From: Peptoniphilus ovalis
GTDB lineage: Bacteria > Bacillota > Clostridia > Tissierellales > Peptoniphilaceae
Reading direction: 5' to 3'
Length of the DNA: 64,000 nucleotides
NCBI RefSeq assembly: GCF_018919265.1
Contig: NZ_JAHLQO010000001.1
Location: forward strand, 434,001 to 498,000
Below are positions 8,984 to 17,339 of this stretch, one piece after another. The notes beneath the pieces were generated by a model. The model worked only from the letters and a program-made list of their open reading frames with translations, was not told the DNA's origin and searched no databases. Position 1 is the first letter of the stretch; each line of letters opens with the position of its first letter. The position numbers were made by a program, and so were the translations under genes.

Positions 8984-9159
8984 TTAATCCATATCAGGAG
9001 GTGCGTAGAAAATAATATTACTTTCTTCTTCCTTAGATTTTTTTGCCATCTCTTGATTTTCTTTAATACTTTTTTATCTTCTTCAGTTAAAATTATACCG
9101 CATTCATTAGCTTTAAGTCTTCCCATTGCAATGCCAATAATTCTATATTCCCTATTCAT
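8984..9159 (-). pseudogene. Frameshifted small paralogue of the gene at 9166-9339
   Basis: The ATG at 9159 gives MNREYRIIGIAMG, matching the neighbour's MNREYLIINIALG. After EEDKKVL the frame diverges into a basic tail. One extra A in the run of six at 9070-9075 would restore KENQEMAKKSKEEESNIIFY, matching the neighbour's C-terminus, and end at 8984. As it stands the frame continues to 8977. It is either a broken copy, a phase-variable gene or a sequencing error in a homopolymer. Confidence 0.7.
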
Positions 9160-9165
9160 AACGTT

Positions 9166-9339
9166 CTAATCCTCATCAGGTGCGTAGAAAATAATATTAC
9201 TTCCTTCTTCATCAGCTTTTCTGGCAATCTCTTGATATCTTTTGATACGCTCTTTTTCCTTTTCAGTTAAAATTATATTGTTTCTCTCAGCTGTGGTAGC
9301 ACCTAAGGCAATATTAATAATTAAATATTCTCTGTTCAT
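9166..9339 (-). CDS. Small 57-residue protein of unknown family
   Basis: A product of 57 residues starting MNREYLIINIALG and ending SNIIFYAPDED. It is mostly helical and charged, with no membrane segment, and I do not recognise it. The ATG abuts the stop codon of the HD-hydrolase gene (TAA then ATG). Its ribosome site GAGGAGG is made from the three final Glu codons of that gene, so translation is coupled. A near-identical but frameshifted copy lies immediately downstream. The conserved pairing with an HD hydrolase suggests, but does not prove, a shared role. Confidence 0.65.
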   Translation of the reverse strand: MNREYLIINIALGATTAERNNIILTEKEKERIKRYQEIARKADEEGSNIIFYAPDED

Positions 9340-9759
9340 TTATTCCTCCTCTAAAAGTATAGATTTAGCTTTTTTATACTTTTCAACTCTTCTTAAATCT
9401 TTTTCAGTAACTCTTTTTAATCTTTTGAGATTCATATTTTGTTCAAGATCAGCAAGTTTAACACATCTTGCAATCTTGTTTTTCTTAATATCTATCACAT
9501 AATCTAAATAACTGGCATCTTCATCATGAGTTAAAAGAAGAAGAGCTTCTTTTTGATTTTCATTTAAGAAATCTAAATCTTCTATTTTATAATCAGTATC
9601 CTCAATTAAATCGTGTAAAAGTGCCACAACTTTTGCATCATAATCCTGTGCGTTTAAAGAAACTCTAATAGGATGAAAAATATAAGGCTTTCCGCCCTTA
9701 TCCTTTTGGCCCTTATGAGCTTTGATTGCAACAAAAAGAGCCTTAATAATTTTTAACAT
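9340..9759 (-). CDS. Small HD-domain hydrolase, SpoT/MESH1-like
   Basis: A 139-residue stand-alone HD-domain protein resembling the hydrolase half of RelA/SpoT enzymes, which remove pyrophosphate from (p)ppGpp. Visible metal and active-site features are the early His in AHKGQKDKGG, FHP, LLHDLIEDT (HD plus ED) and KLADLEQN. No synthetase or TGS domain is attached. It is the first gene of an operon with one or two tiny paralogues. It could degrade an alarmone or another nucleotide; the substrate is not established by sequence. Confidence 0.8.
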   Translation of the reverse strand: MLKIIKALFVAIKAHKGQKDKGGKPYIFHPIRVSLNAQDYDAKVVALLHDLIEDTDYKIEDLDFLNENQKEALLLLTHDEDASYLDYVIDIKKNKIARCVKLADLEQNMNLKRLKRVTEKDLRRVEKYKKAKSILLEEE

Positions 9760-10140
9760 TATTATATTCGTCTCCTTTTTAAAAATTTAATATTTATGTC
9801 CTTAAAATAAGCACAAAAATAAAACTTAATCAAAAAATTAAATTTAAAAATAATAAAAATTGAAAATTGCAACTGAAATGTTGCCAAAGAAACCTCAGAA
9901 TGAGGTGAAATAAAATGAGCAAATTACGCTATAAAAAGTATACCCTAAAATTTTAAAAATATTTATAAAATGGTTAATTGATATTTTATTATAAGTTTTA
10001 AAGTAATTAGTTATTATTAACGGTCTGGGACAGTCCCAAACTATATTAGTTTAAATTCATAAATAAGTTTAAATAACAGATAACATGAAATAAATAATAC
10101 ACACGGGACAGTCCCAAAACACCAAAAGAAAAAGCAAAAA
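9760..10140. other. Intergenic stretch with two repeat cores
   Basis: No convincing gene. It holds GGGACAGTCCC cores at 10027-10037 and 10105-10115. It also has a small stem (ACCTCA/TGAGGT, about 9893-9906), and a 13-codon frame with a good ribosome site at 9915-9956 whose product would be basic. The rest is AT-rich and featureless to my reading. Confidence 0.6.
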
Positions 10141-10166
10141 AGAACAGCCTAAATAGACTGTTCTAA
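10141..10166 (-). terminator. Terminator of ABC exporter operon
   Basis: On the minus strand AGAACAG and CTGTTCT form a stem followed by six T. It lies directly after the stop of the second exporter gene. Confidence 0.85.
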
Positions 10167-10169
10167 TAA

Positions 10170-12017
10170 TTAATCTTCTGAAAATCCTCCAGTATAAAGA
10201 TTATAGTATATTCCCTTTTGTGCCAATAGGTCTTCGTGATCTCCTCTTTCCACAATTTCTCCATTTTCCAAAACTATTATTACATCGGAATTCATAATTG
10301 TTGAAAGTCTGTGAGCGATAACGAAAGTTGTTCTTCCCTTCATTATCTCATCCATTCCGTCCTGTACAATTTTTTCTGTACGAGAGTCAATTGATGATGT
10401 TGCTTCATCAAGTATCATCACTGGTGGATTGTAAATTTCTGCTCTTGCTATTGAAAGAAGTTGTTGTTGCCCTTCTGAAAGTTCTCCGCCAGCTCCAGTT
10501 ATTACTGTGTCGTATCCATCCTTTAGGTTAACTATAAAGTCGTGAGCATTTGTCCTTTTTGCAGCATTTATAGTCTTATCCATGTTAATTTCATCAACTG
10601 AATAGTTTATATTTTCTGCAATTGTTCCAGTAAATAGATGAGTATCTTGTAAAACCATTCCAAGTGCACTTCTCAAGTGATCTTTTTTTATTCTATTTAT
10701 ATTTATTCCATCAAAGGTGATTTCTCCGCTATCAATATCATAAAATCTATTGATAAGATTTGTGATTGTTGTCTTTCCTGCACCAGTTGCGCCGACAAAG
10801 GCAACTTTTTGTCCAGGTTTTGCGTAAAGATTTAGATTCTTTAGAACTTTATTCTTTCCATCATAAGAAAATGACACATCATTAAATCTAATGTCTCCAA
10901 GAATTTCTGTATATTCATCAGTTTTAAGATCATGCCAGAAATGTTTCTTTACACCATTTTTTTCTAAAATTACATTTTCAACATCGCCATCATAACTTTC
11001 AGGTTCTTCTGCTAAAAATGAAAAGATTCTTCGCGATCCTGCAATTGCAAGTACAACTTGGTTAATATTTCCTGCAACTTGAGCCATAGGTCCAGTGATA
11101 GTTCTTGAAAGTTGTAAAAATGATGCAACTACACCAACTGTAATTCCAAATCCTCCATGAACTGCCATTAGTCCACCGATTAACGCAAATAAAACATATT
11201 GGAAGTTTCCAATTCCGAAAATCATAGGATATAAGAAAAGTCCAAGTCTATTTGCAATCATTGTGTTTTCGGCAAGTTCATCATTAATAATTTCAAAATC
11301 ATCAACTGCCTCATCTTCGTGATTAAAGACTTTTACAACTCTAAGTCCGTCAATCATCTCTTCGATAAATCCATTTGTCTTTGCAAGGGAGTTTTGTTGG
11401 TTTAAGAAATAATGTGAAGACCTTCCTCCGATTTGATTCATTACAAAAATCATAAGACTTACTGTAAAAATTATGATTAGTGATAGTAGTGCTGATTGGC
11501 TAAACATTGCAACTAATACCATGATTATTGTCATCATTGAAGATACAAAAGATGGAAAACTATTTGCAATCATTTCACCAAGGGCTCTCGTATCATTTGT
11601 GTAATAACTCATTATGTCGCCGTGGCTTGTGGTGTCAAAGTAAGACACTGAAAGTTTTTGCATCTTGCTAAACATTGTCTTTCTAATATCGCCCATAGTT
11701 GTCTCTGAAATATTTACCATTAGCCTTGAATAGAAAAAGGAGCAAATTACTCCAAATAATAGGAATAGTGACATTTTGACTAATACGCTAAAGAGCGGTC
11801 CAAAGTCAGGTGATGAACTGTTTAAAAGAGGCAAGATATAATCATCAATTAAAACTCTAATAAATAGTGAAACTGAAATTGATGCAAGTGATGCCATAAC
11901 AACCATAAATAGAACTAAAATTAGTTTTATCTTGTGTCTTTTAAATATAAAAATGAAAAGTTTTTTTGCTGCATCAATATTTTCTTTCGAAGTCATTTTT
12001 GTCTTATTCTTTGGCAT
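10170..12017 (-). CDS. ABC exporter subunit, catalytic partner (BmrD-like)
   Basis: One half of a heterodimeric ABC exporter: six-helix membrane domain (about 30-330), then a nucleotide-binding domain with Walker A GATGAGKTT, signature LSEGQQQ and Walker B ILDEATSS with the catalytic Glu intact. Start chosen at 12017, preceded by GGTGAT; the frame can be read from 12047 but no ribosome site is seen there. It overlaps the upstream subunit by 14 bases. The partner carries the degenerate Walker B. Substrate could be a drug, peptide or lipid; this is not determinable. Confidence 0.9.
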   Translation of the reverse strand: MPKNKTKMTSKENIDAAKKLFIFIFKRHKIKLILVLFMVVMASLASISVSLFIRVLIDDYILPLLNSSSPDFGPLFSVLVKMSLFLLFGVICSFFYSRLMVNISETTMGDIRKTMFSKMQKLSVSYFDTTSHGDIMSYYTNDTRALGEMIANSFPSFVSSMMTIIMVLVAMFSQSALLSLIIIFTVSLMIFVMNQIGGRSSHYFLNQQNSLAKTNGFIEEMIDGLRVVKVFNHEDEAVDDFEIINDELAENTMIANRLGLFLYPMIFGIGNFQYVLFALIGGLMAVHGGFGITVGVVASFLQLSRTITGPMAQVAGNINQVVLAIAGSRRIFSFLAEEPESYDGDVENVILEKNGVKKHFWHDLKTDEYTEILGDIRFNDVSFSYDGKNKVLKNLNLYAKPGQKVAFVGATGAGKTTITNLINRFYDIDSGEITFDGININRIKKDHLRSALGMVLQDTHLFTGTIAENINYSVDEINMDKTINAAKRTNAHDFIVNLKDGYDTVITGAGGELSEGQQQLLSIARAEIYNPPVMILDEATSSIDSRTEKIVQDGMDEIMKGRTTFVIAHRLSTIMNSDVIIVLENGEIVERGDHEDLLAQKGIYYNLYTGGFSED

Positions 12018-13740
12018 CAAAATCACCGTCACTTTCTTGTGTTTCATTTATTTCTGAATATATTGGACTTGTCTTAATAAGTTCTTCGTGTTTGCCAATA
12101 GACTCAATTTCTCCGTTGTCCATGACTATTGTGTAATCTGTATTTTTAAGAGATTTAATCTTTTGTGAGATTAAAATTTTTGTCATCTCTGGTCGTAAGC
12201 TTTGAAGTGAAGAAATTATTTTTTCTTCAGTCTTATTGTCAAGGGCAGATGTAGAGTCGTCCATTATTAAAATCTTAGGCTTTTTCAAAATTCCACGAGC
12301 TATACAAATTCTCTGCCTTTGTCCACCCGAGAAGTTTGTGCCGCCTCTTTGCACCTTCATATCTAAATCTGTCTCTGGATTTATAAAATCATCACATGAT
12401 GCAATATAAAGTGCCTCTTTTAATTCTTCGTCAGTTAGATTTTCATCAGCCCAAAGTAAATTTTCACGAAGAGTTCCTGTGAAAAGCTGATTTTTTTGTA
12501 GAACTACAGAAACTTCATCACGAAGCTCTTCAAGGTCGTATTCTCTTACATCTCGCCCGCCAACTAAAACCTGACCCTTATCAGCATCATAAATTCTTGC
12601 AATAAGCGAAACAAGTGTAGTCTTAGATGATCCAGTAGGACCGATAATTCCCACATAATCTCCTGAATTTATTTTAAGATTAATATCGCATAGGACAGAT
12701 TTTTCTATATCTTCTGAATAAGAATAGTAGACATCTTTAAATTCAATGCTTCCGTCAGAAACTTCAGTTACTGCATTTTCAGGGCTTACAATAGTAGGTG
12801 TAGTCTTAATCACTTCGTCAATTCTTCTAAGTGAGTTTCTTGCAATTGTAATTTGCACAAGTATCATTGAAAGCATCATTAGAGAGATTTGAATTTGGAT
12901 TGCGTAGGTGATAAGTCCTGTCAGTGATCCAGTTGACATGTCGCCCGCTACAATTAAATTAGCTCCAAGCCATGCAATTAAAATTGTCATTAGATAAGTT
13001 GAAAAGTTCATCAAAGGATTTGAAAGAGCTAGTAGCTTTGAAGCTTTAATATAATTATTTTGCAATTCGTCTGATATTTCGTCGAACTTTTCTATTTCCT
13101 TGTCCTCTTTCACAAAGGATTTAACAACTCTAATAGCTGACAAATTTTCTGATACATTGGTGTTAAGTTTATCTGTAACTTTAAAAACATGCTCGAAAAT
13201 TGGATAAGCTCCCTTGATTATAATCCCCATTCCAATTGAAATAAGAGGAATAATAATTACAAAAGTTGGTGCAAGTTCCTTTGAAAGTCTAAAGCTCATT
13301 ATAAAACAAAAGATTAGCATAAGTGGTGAACGAATAGCCATTCTCGTAGTCATCTGAAAGGCCATTTGCACCATTTGCACATCAGTTGTCATTCTTGTGA
13401 TAAGAGTTCCTCTCTTGAACTTGTCCATATTTTCAAAGGAGAAATTAGTAATATTTTTAAACATAGAATATCTCATATTTTTTGCAAGACCACTAGATGC
13501 CTTAGTGGCAAGATATCCCGAAGTAACTCCTGTAATAAGAGAAATTCCTGCAAAAACAAAGAGAATAATACCATATCTTATAATATTATTCTCAACGCCT
13601 AAAAGAATTCCCTCGTCAATTATTTTTGTCATGAAGAATGGAATTGAAACATTCATCAAAACTTCTAATAAAACAAAAATAGGCGAGAGCATGGCATACT
13701 TTTTATACTCGCCTAAATTATCAAAAACGATTCTTAACAT
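12004..13740 (-). CDS. ABC exporter subunit with degenerate ATPase site (BmrC-like)
   Basis: The other half of the heterodimeric exporter: about six membrane helices, then a nucleotide-binding domain with Walker A GPTGSSKTT (Ser in place of a Gly), signature FSGGQRQR and Walker B LIMDDSTSALD. Asp replaces the catalytic Glu, the hallmark of the non-hydrolysing site in TM287/288 and BmrCD type pairs. ATG 13740 follows GGGAAGTG; the longer frame from 13806 lacks such a site. It is the first gene of a two-gene operon. Confidence 0.9.
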   Translation of the reverse strand: MLRIVFDNLGEYKKYAMLSPIFVLLEVLMNVSIPFFMTKIIDEGILLGVENNIIRYGIILFVFAGISLITGVTSGYLATKASSGLAKNMRYSMFKNITNFSFENMDKFKRGTLITRMTTDVQMVQMAFQMTTRMAIRSPLMLIFCFIMSFRLSKELAPTFVIIIPLISIGMGIIIKGAYPIFEHVFKVTDKLNTNVSENLSAIRVVKSFVKEDKEIEKFDEISDELQNNYIKASKLLALSNPLMNFSTYLMTILIAWLGANLIVAGDMSTGSLTGLITYAIQIQISLMMLSMILVQITIARNSLRRIDEVIKTTPTIVSPENAVTEVSDGSIEFKDVYYSYSEDIEKSVLCDINLKINSGDYVGIIGPTGSSKTTLVSLIARIYDADKGQVLVGGRDVREYDLEELRDEVSVVLQKNQLFTGTLRENLLWADENLTDEELKEALYIASCDDFINPETDLDMKVQRGGTNFSGGQRQRICIARGILKKPKILIMDDSTSALDNKTEEKIISSLQSLRPEMTKILISQKIKSLKNTDYTIVMDNGEIESIGKHEELIKTSPIYSEINETQESDGDFDAKE

Positions 13741-13854
13741 TTTCACACTTCCCAATATTTTAAATTTTCTATATTTAAGATACCCATTATAATTGTAATT
13801 TAACAAGTTTTGTAATATTATATACTTAGAATAATCTTATGGAGGTAGTATATT

Positions 13855-14091
13855 ATGACTGATAAAAAAGAAAAAGATTTAATTGAAAATTCTAAGACTC
13901 TTTCAAATGACAAAAAAGAAGAAATGAAAGCTAATATTGAACAACAAAAAGAAATAAAAGAATCAGATAGACCAGATTCTGATGTATATTCTAAGACTGA
14001 AGGAAAAGATCCTGAAACTGGAATTGAAATTCCTACAGATGAAGCAGTTGAAGAAGCAAAAGAATGGGTTGACGAACAAAACCAAATGTAA
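13855..14091 (+). CDS. Small acidic hydrophilic protein, unknown
   Basis: A 78-residue protein dominated by Lys, Glu and Asp, with no signal peptide or membrane segment. The central region (ESDRPDSDVYSKTEGKDPETG) is probably disordered. A GGAGGTAG ribosome site and a terminator directly downstream support it as a real single gene. I do not recognise the family. Its composition recalls small stress-related hydrophilic proteins, but that is only a resemblance. Confidence 0.7.
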   Translation: MTDKKEKDLIENSKTLSNDKKEEMKANIEQQKEIKESDRPDSDVYSKTEGKDPETGIEIPTDEAVEEAKEWVDEQNQM

Positions 14092-14094
14092 TTT

Positions 14095-14121
14095 TAGTGG
14101 CCTTTTATAGGCCATTTTTCA
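14095..14121 (+). terminator. Terminator of small acidic protein gene
   Basis: TGGCC and GGCCA form a stem around TTTTATA and are followed by TTTTTC. Confidence 0.8.
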
Positions 14122-14134
14122 TAAAGGGGTTTAA

Positions 14135-14686
14135 ATGGATAAGAGACTTTTAGACTGGCTAATACAAATAAGAACAGATACGCTAAATAGATATATGATA
14201 GTGATAACTCATCTTGGAACAGGTGGAGCACTATGGGTGTTTACTGCATTTATATTATTTTATTTGGGCTTTAGAGTAGAAAGTATAAATATTGTCCTTG
14301 CACTTATGTTTAATGGAATAATTTGCAATCTCTTATTAAAAAATATTTTAAAAAGAAAAAGACCTTCATGGATAAATAAAGTTGAACTTCTAATTAAAAA
14401 TCCAACAGACTTTTCCTTTCCATCAGGTCATGCATCATCATCCTTTGCAGCAGCAGTGACAGTTTTATATTATTTCCAAGGAATGGGAGTAGTGTTTATT
14501 GTAGTAGCCTTTTTAATAGCAATATCTAGAATATATCACTTCGTTCACTATCCAAGCGATGTAATCATAGGAGCAATCCTTGGAATAATAATAGCAATAG
14601 TAACAAAAAATTTATACGACGATTATATCTTAGAATTTTTAAGGACAAATGCAGGTTTTCTATTTAGACCTTTCCCTAAGTTCTGA
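14135..14686 (+). CDS. PAP2-family membrane phosphatase
   Basis: A 183-residue membrane phosphatase with about five helices and all three acid phosphatase signature blocks: KNILKRKRP (69-77), PSGH (96-99) and SR(x6)H(x3)D (Arg132, His138, Asp142). Such enzymes dephosphorylate undecaprenyl pyrophosphate or phosphatidyl lipids at the outer face of the membrane. The ribosome site AAAGGGG precedes the ATG. Its 3' end overlaps that of tadA on the other strand by 27 bases. Lipid specificity is not resolvable. Confidence 0.88.
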   Translation: MDKRLLDWLIQIRTDTLNRYMIVITHLGTGGALWVFTAFILFYLGFRVESINIVLALMFNGIICNLLLKNILKRKRPSWINKVELLIKNPTDFSFPSGHASSSFAAAVTVLYYFQGMGVVFIVVAFLIAISRIYHFVHYPSDVIIGAILGIIIAIVTKNLYDDYILEFLRTNAGFLFRPFPKF

Positions 14687-15112
14687 GAAAAAATTTGAAA
14701 TTAAACTTGAGCATTCATCTTCTAAGATAGAACCTTTGTAATTAATTTTGTGATTGGTGAATAGATTTTCAATATTTTGATGGCTTTTGACAGCACCGAA
14801 TCTTTTATTGCTCGCACCAAAATATAAATTAGAAATTCTTGCGTGTAGTATTGCACCAACACACATTAGACAAGGCTCAAGAGTGATGTAGATATCAGAA
14901 CCTTCAAGATGATATGAATTTAAATTTTTAGAGGCCATATTTATTGCCAATATCTCAGCATGAGCAATTGGTGAGTGTAGAGCCTCCTTTTTATTGTAGC
15001 CAATGCCAATTATTTTTTTGTTCCTTACGATAACTGCACCAATGGGCACATCGTGAGTTTCAAGAGATTTCTTAGCAATTTCAATTGCTTTTTTCATGTA
15101 CTTAATATCCAT
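14660..15112 (-). CDS. tadA: tRNA adenosine(34) deaminase
   Basis: Converts adenosine 34 to inosine in tRNA-Arg(ACG), allowing wobble reading. The 150 residues hold the zinc site His51-Ala-Glu53, with Glu53 as the proton shuttle, and Cys81/Cys84 in EPCLMCVGA. Length is typical. It is a single gene converging with and overlapping the PAP2 gene, so the two transcripts may interfere. Cytidine deaminases of the same fold are the main alternative, but the PCLMCxGA context favours TadA. Confidence 0.92.
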   Translation of the reverse strand: MDIKYMKKAIEIAKKSLETHDVPIGAVIVRNKKIIGIGYNKKEALHSPIAHAEILAINMASKNLNSYHLEGSDIYITLEPCLMCVGAILHARISNLYFGASNKRFGAVKSHQNIENLFTNHKINYKGSILEDECSSLISNFFSELRERSK

Positions 15113-15151
15113 GATTACATTATAACATTAGAAAAAATTAGAGGAGACAAA

Positions 15152-15343
15152 ATGAAAAAATTCTTTAAAATACTAATATTCTTACTCATTGCACTTAATA
15201 TTGTCATTACAATCTCAGCTTATATCAATAAATCTCCCTACAACAGCATGCCTTGGTATAGCCTTCCAGTGCTTCTTTTTAAAATCTCTGTAGTTGTTTT
15301 AATAGTTTTAATAATCGTCTACAAATTTATAGGAAACAAATAA
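15152..15343 (+). CDS. Small two-helix membrane protein, unknown
   Basis: A 63-residue protein with one hydrophobic N-terminal helix (about 4-24), a short polar loop (NKSPYNSMPWYS) and a second helix (about 35-58). The ATG at 15152 follows GAGGAGAC; an upstream in-frame extension runs into tadA and lacks a ribosome site. I do not recognise it. It stands alone between tadA and degV. Confidence 0.6.
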   Translation: MKKFFKILIFLLIALNIVITISAYINKSPYNSMPWYSLPVLLFKISVVVLIVLIIVYKFIGNK

Positions 15344-15419
15344 ACATATAAAATTAATGAAAAAAAGAACTTTATGTTATAATATTTTATATATGATTTA
15401 CATATAGATGGGGGAAACG

Positions 15420-16301
15420 ATGAATTTTAAAATATTATCTGATTCTTCTTGCGACTTAGACAATAAGACAATAGAGGAAATTGGTATTGATATAATAAAT
15501 TTAAAAAATATAGACGAAAACAACGAAGAACTTCCTGATGATTTTTCTAATCAAGATTTGTATAGAGAAATGAGGGAAGGGAAATTTTTTAAAACAAGCC
15601 AAGTAACAGCTTATGACTACCAAGTTAAATTGGAAGAAATGGCAAAATGTGGAAGCAACATAATTGTTTTGGCACTTTCAAGTGGACTTAGTGGTACATA
15701 TCAAAATGCTTACATGGCAGCAAGAAAAGTATCAGAGAAATACAAAGATATAAAAATCGAAGTAATAGATTCACTTGCCGCATCAGTTGGATTTGGATTA
15801 ATCACTTATTACACAGCACTAGCAGCAAAAAACGGAATGGACTTTGAAAAGACTGTTGAGTTTGCAAAATATCTTGTAGCAAACACTGCTCATATCTTTA
15901 CAGTTTTTGATTTAAAATACCTTTATCAAGGGGGAAGAGTTTCAAAGACTAAGGCAAAAATTTCAAGCGTGCTAAATATAATTCCAATCTTAGAAGTGGA
16001 TGATGATGGGAAATTATATGTATCAGAAGTAATTAGAGGAAAGAACAAAGCTTTTAAGAAAATGATAGAAATAATTTCAGAAAAATCAACAGCATCAGGA
16101 GTTGATTTTGTTTTTCCAGTGCATGGAGATGACAAAAAGATTTTAGATCCATTTATTGAAAGACTTGAAGAAAAGGGATTTAAAAATCACAAGTCTTTTG
16201 AAATTGGAAGAACAATAGCTTGCCATGTTGGACCAGATATGTGCGGCATGGGGTATTTAAAAGAAGATATAAAGGAAGAATTTAGAAAATATATAGTTTG
16301 A
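15420..16301 (+). CDS. DegV family fatty acid-binding protein
   Basis: A 293-residue cytosolic protein of the DegV family, which binds a long-chain fatty acid and in some Firmicutes acts as FakB, presenting it to the kinase FakA. The N-terminal SDSSCDL, the FKTSQ segment, SSGLSGTYQNA and the GGRVSK segment are conserved in the family. ATG 15420 follows GGGGGAA. No fakA gene is in the window. The role in exogenous fatty acid use is inferred from family knowledge. Confidence 0.9.
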   Translation: MNFKILSDSSCDLDNKTIEEIGIDIINLKNIDENNEELPDDFSNQDLYREMREGKFFKTSQVTAYDYQVKLEEMAKCGSNIIVLALSSGLSGTYQNAYMAARKVSEKYKDIKIEVIDSLAASVGFGLITYYTALAAKNGMDFEKTVEFAKYLVANTAHIFTVFDLKYLYQGGRVSKTKAKISSVLNIIPILEVDDDGKLYVSEVIRGKNKAFKKMIEIISEKSTASGVDFVFPVHGDDKKILDPFIERLEEKGFKNHKSFEIGRTIACHVGPDMCGMGYLKEDIKEEFRKYIV

Positions 16302-16303
16302 TT

Positions 16304-16328
16304 TGGTCTCTTTGGAGGCCTTTTTTGT
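16304..16328 (+). terminator. Terminator of degV
   Basis: GGTCTC and GAGGCC, with one G-T pair, form a stem around TTTG, followed by six T, just after the degV stop. Confidence 0.65.
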
Positions 16329-16374
16329 GAGCAAATATTTTGTTTCTATATTGAGGGTTGCCATTATCGATTAC

Positions 16375-16510
16375 TGAGGGATGTCCCTTGCCATTAAGAA
16401 AAGATTAGAAGGAAATAAATTAAATAAAAAAAGAAATATATAATAAAAAAAGGGCTATCCTCGTAAGTTAAAGTAGATTAAGTAAAGTAATAAACAAAGG
16501 GACTGCTCCT
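16375..16510 (+). repeat. Repeat element copy 1 of the 16-17 kb array
   Basis: A unit beginning GAGGGATGTCCCTTGCCATT, then about 80 AT-rich bases including TTAAATAAAAAAAGAAATAT, then AGGGCTATCCTCG. The same order recurs at 16687-16779 and 17354-17441, and in diverged form at 8193, 8637 and 58872. The two GC-rich ends are in direct orientation. Confidence 0.75.
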
Positions 16511-16529
16511 AGTATAAAAAGAGGTAAAA

Positions 16530-16712
16530 ATGAAAATAAGAAGAGAAGAAGAAAAAGATTATAAAGAAATAGATAAAGTAGTAGAAGAAGCATTTAATAG
16601 TGCGGAGCATGCAGATGGCAACGAAAAAGATTTAGTAATAGCTTTAAGAAATGGCATCTCTTACATTCCTGAACTAGCACTTGTACTGGGGGCTGTCCCT
16701 TGCCATCAATAA
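16530..16712 (+). pseudogene. Truncated duplicate of the GNAT acetyltransferase gene
   Basis: Bases 16530-16685 repeat the first 156 bases of the intact gene at 16797, including the start and GAGGTAA ribosome site, with one visible difference (T/C in the Asn codon before Gly-Ile-Ser). After residue 52 the frame runs into the repeat element GGGGGCTGTCCC and stops after nine more codons. The acetyl-CoA site is absent. The product would be a non-functional fragment. Confidence 0.85.
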
Positions 16713-16779
16713 GGAAAGATTATAAGAAAATAAATTAAATAAAAGATAAATATATAATTAAAAAAAGGGGCTGTCCCCA
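16687..16779 (+). repeat. Repeat element copy 2, between GNAT copies
   Basis: Starts GGGGGCTGTCCCTTGCCATC and ends AAAAAGGGGCTGTCCCC. It separates the truncated and intact acetyltransferase copies and matches the units on either side. Confidence 0.8.
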
Positions 16780-16796
16780 TGATTTAAGAGGTAAAA

Positions 16797-17309
16797 ATGA
16801 AAATAAGAAGAGAAGAAGAAAAAGATTATAAAGAAATAGATAAAGTAGTAGAAGAAGCATTTAATAGTGCGGAGCATGCAGATGGCAACGAAAAAGATTT
16901 AGTAATAGCTTTAAGAAACGGCATCTCTTACATTCCTGAACTAGCACTTGTAGCAGAAGAAAATGGAAAAATAATTGGCCATGTAATGTTTACAAAAGCA
17001 GAAGTCGGAGATGAAACAGTATTAGCACTAGCACCAATATCAGTTCTGCCTGATGCACAAAGAAAAAAAGTAGGCTCAGCTCTAATAAAAGAAGCACATA
17101 AAATTGCAAGAGAACTTGGATATAACTATTCAGTTGTTTTAGGAAGCGAAAAATATTATCCAAAATTTGGTTATAAAAAAGCAATAGAATTTGGAATTAC
17201 TTCACCCTTTGATGTTCCAGAAAAAAATTTTATGGCGATAAAATTAACTGATGATGCAAATAAAATCAAAGGTAAGATGAAATATGCGAAAGAATTTGGA
17301 ATAGAATAA
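16797..17309 (+). CDS. GNAT family N-acetyltransferase
   Basis: A 170-residue cytosolic acetyltransferase of the GNAT fold (YhbS-like). An N-terminal helix pair is followed by the strand IIGHVMFTKAEV, the acetyl-CoA pyrophosphate loop region VLPDAQRKKVGSALI and the strand YSVVLGSEKYYPKFGY. The ribosome site is GAGGTAA. Its 5' end is duplicated 267 bases upstream, with a repeat element between. Acceptor substrate is unknown. Confidence 0.88.
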   Translation: MKIRREEEKDYKEIDKVVEEAFNSAEHADGNEKDLVIALRNGISYIPELALVAEENGKIIGHVMFTKAEVGDETVLALAPISVLPDAQRKKVGSALIKEAHKIARELGYNYSVVLGSEKYYPKFGYKKAIEFGITSPFDVPEKNFMAIKLTDDANKIKGKMKYAKEFGIE

Positions 17310-17339
17310 ATCTTTATGGACTGCCTTTTATGTCTGATC

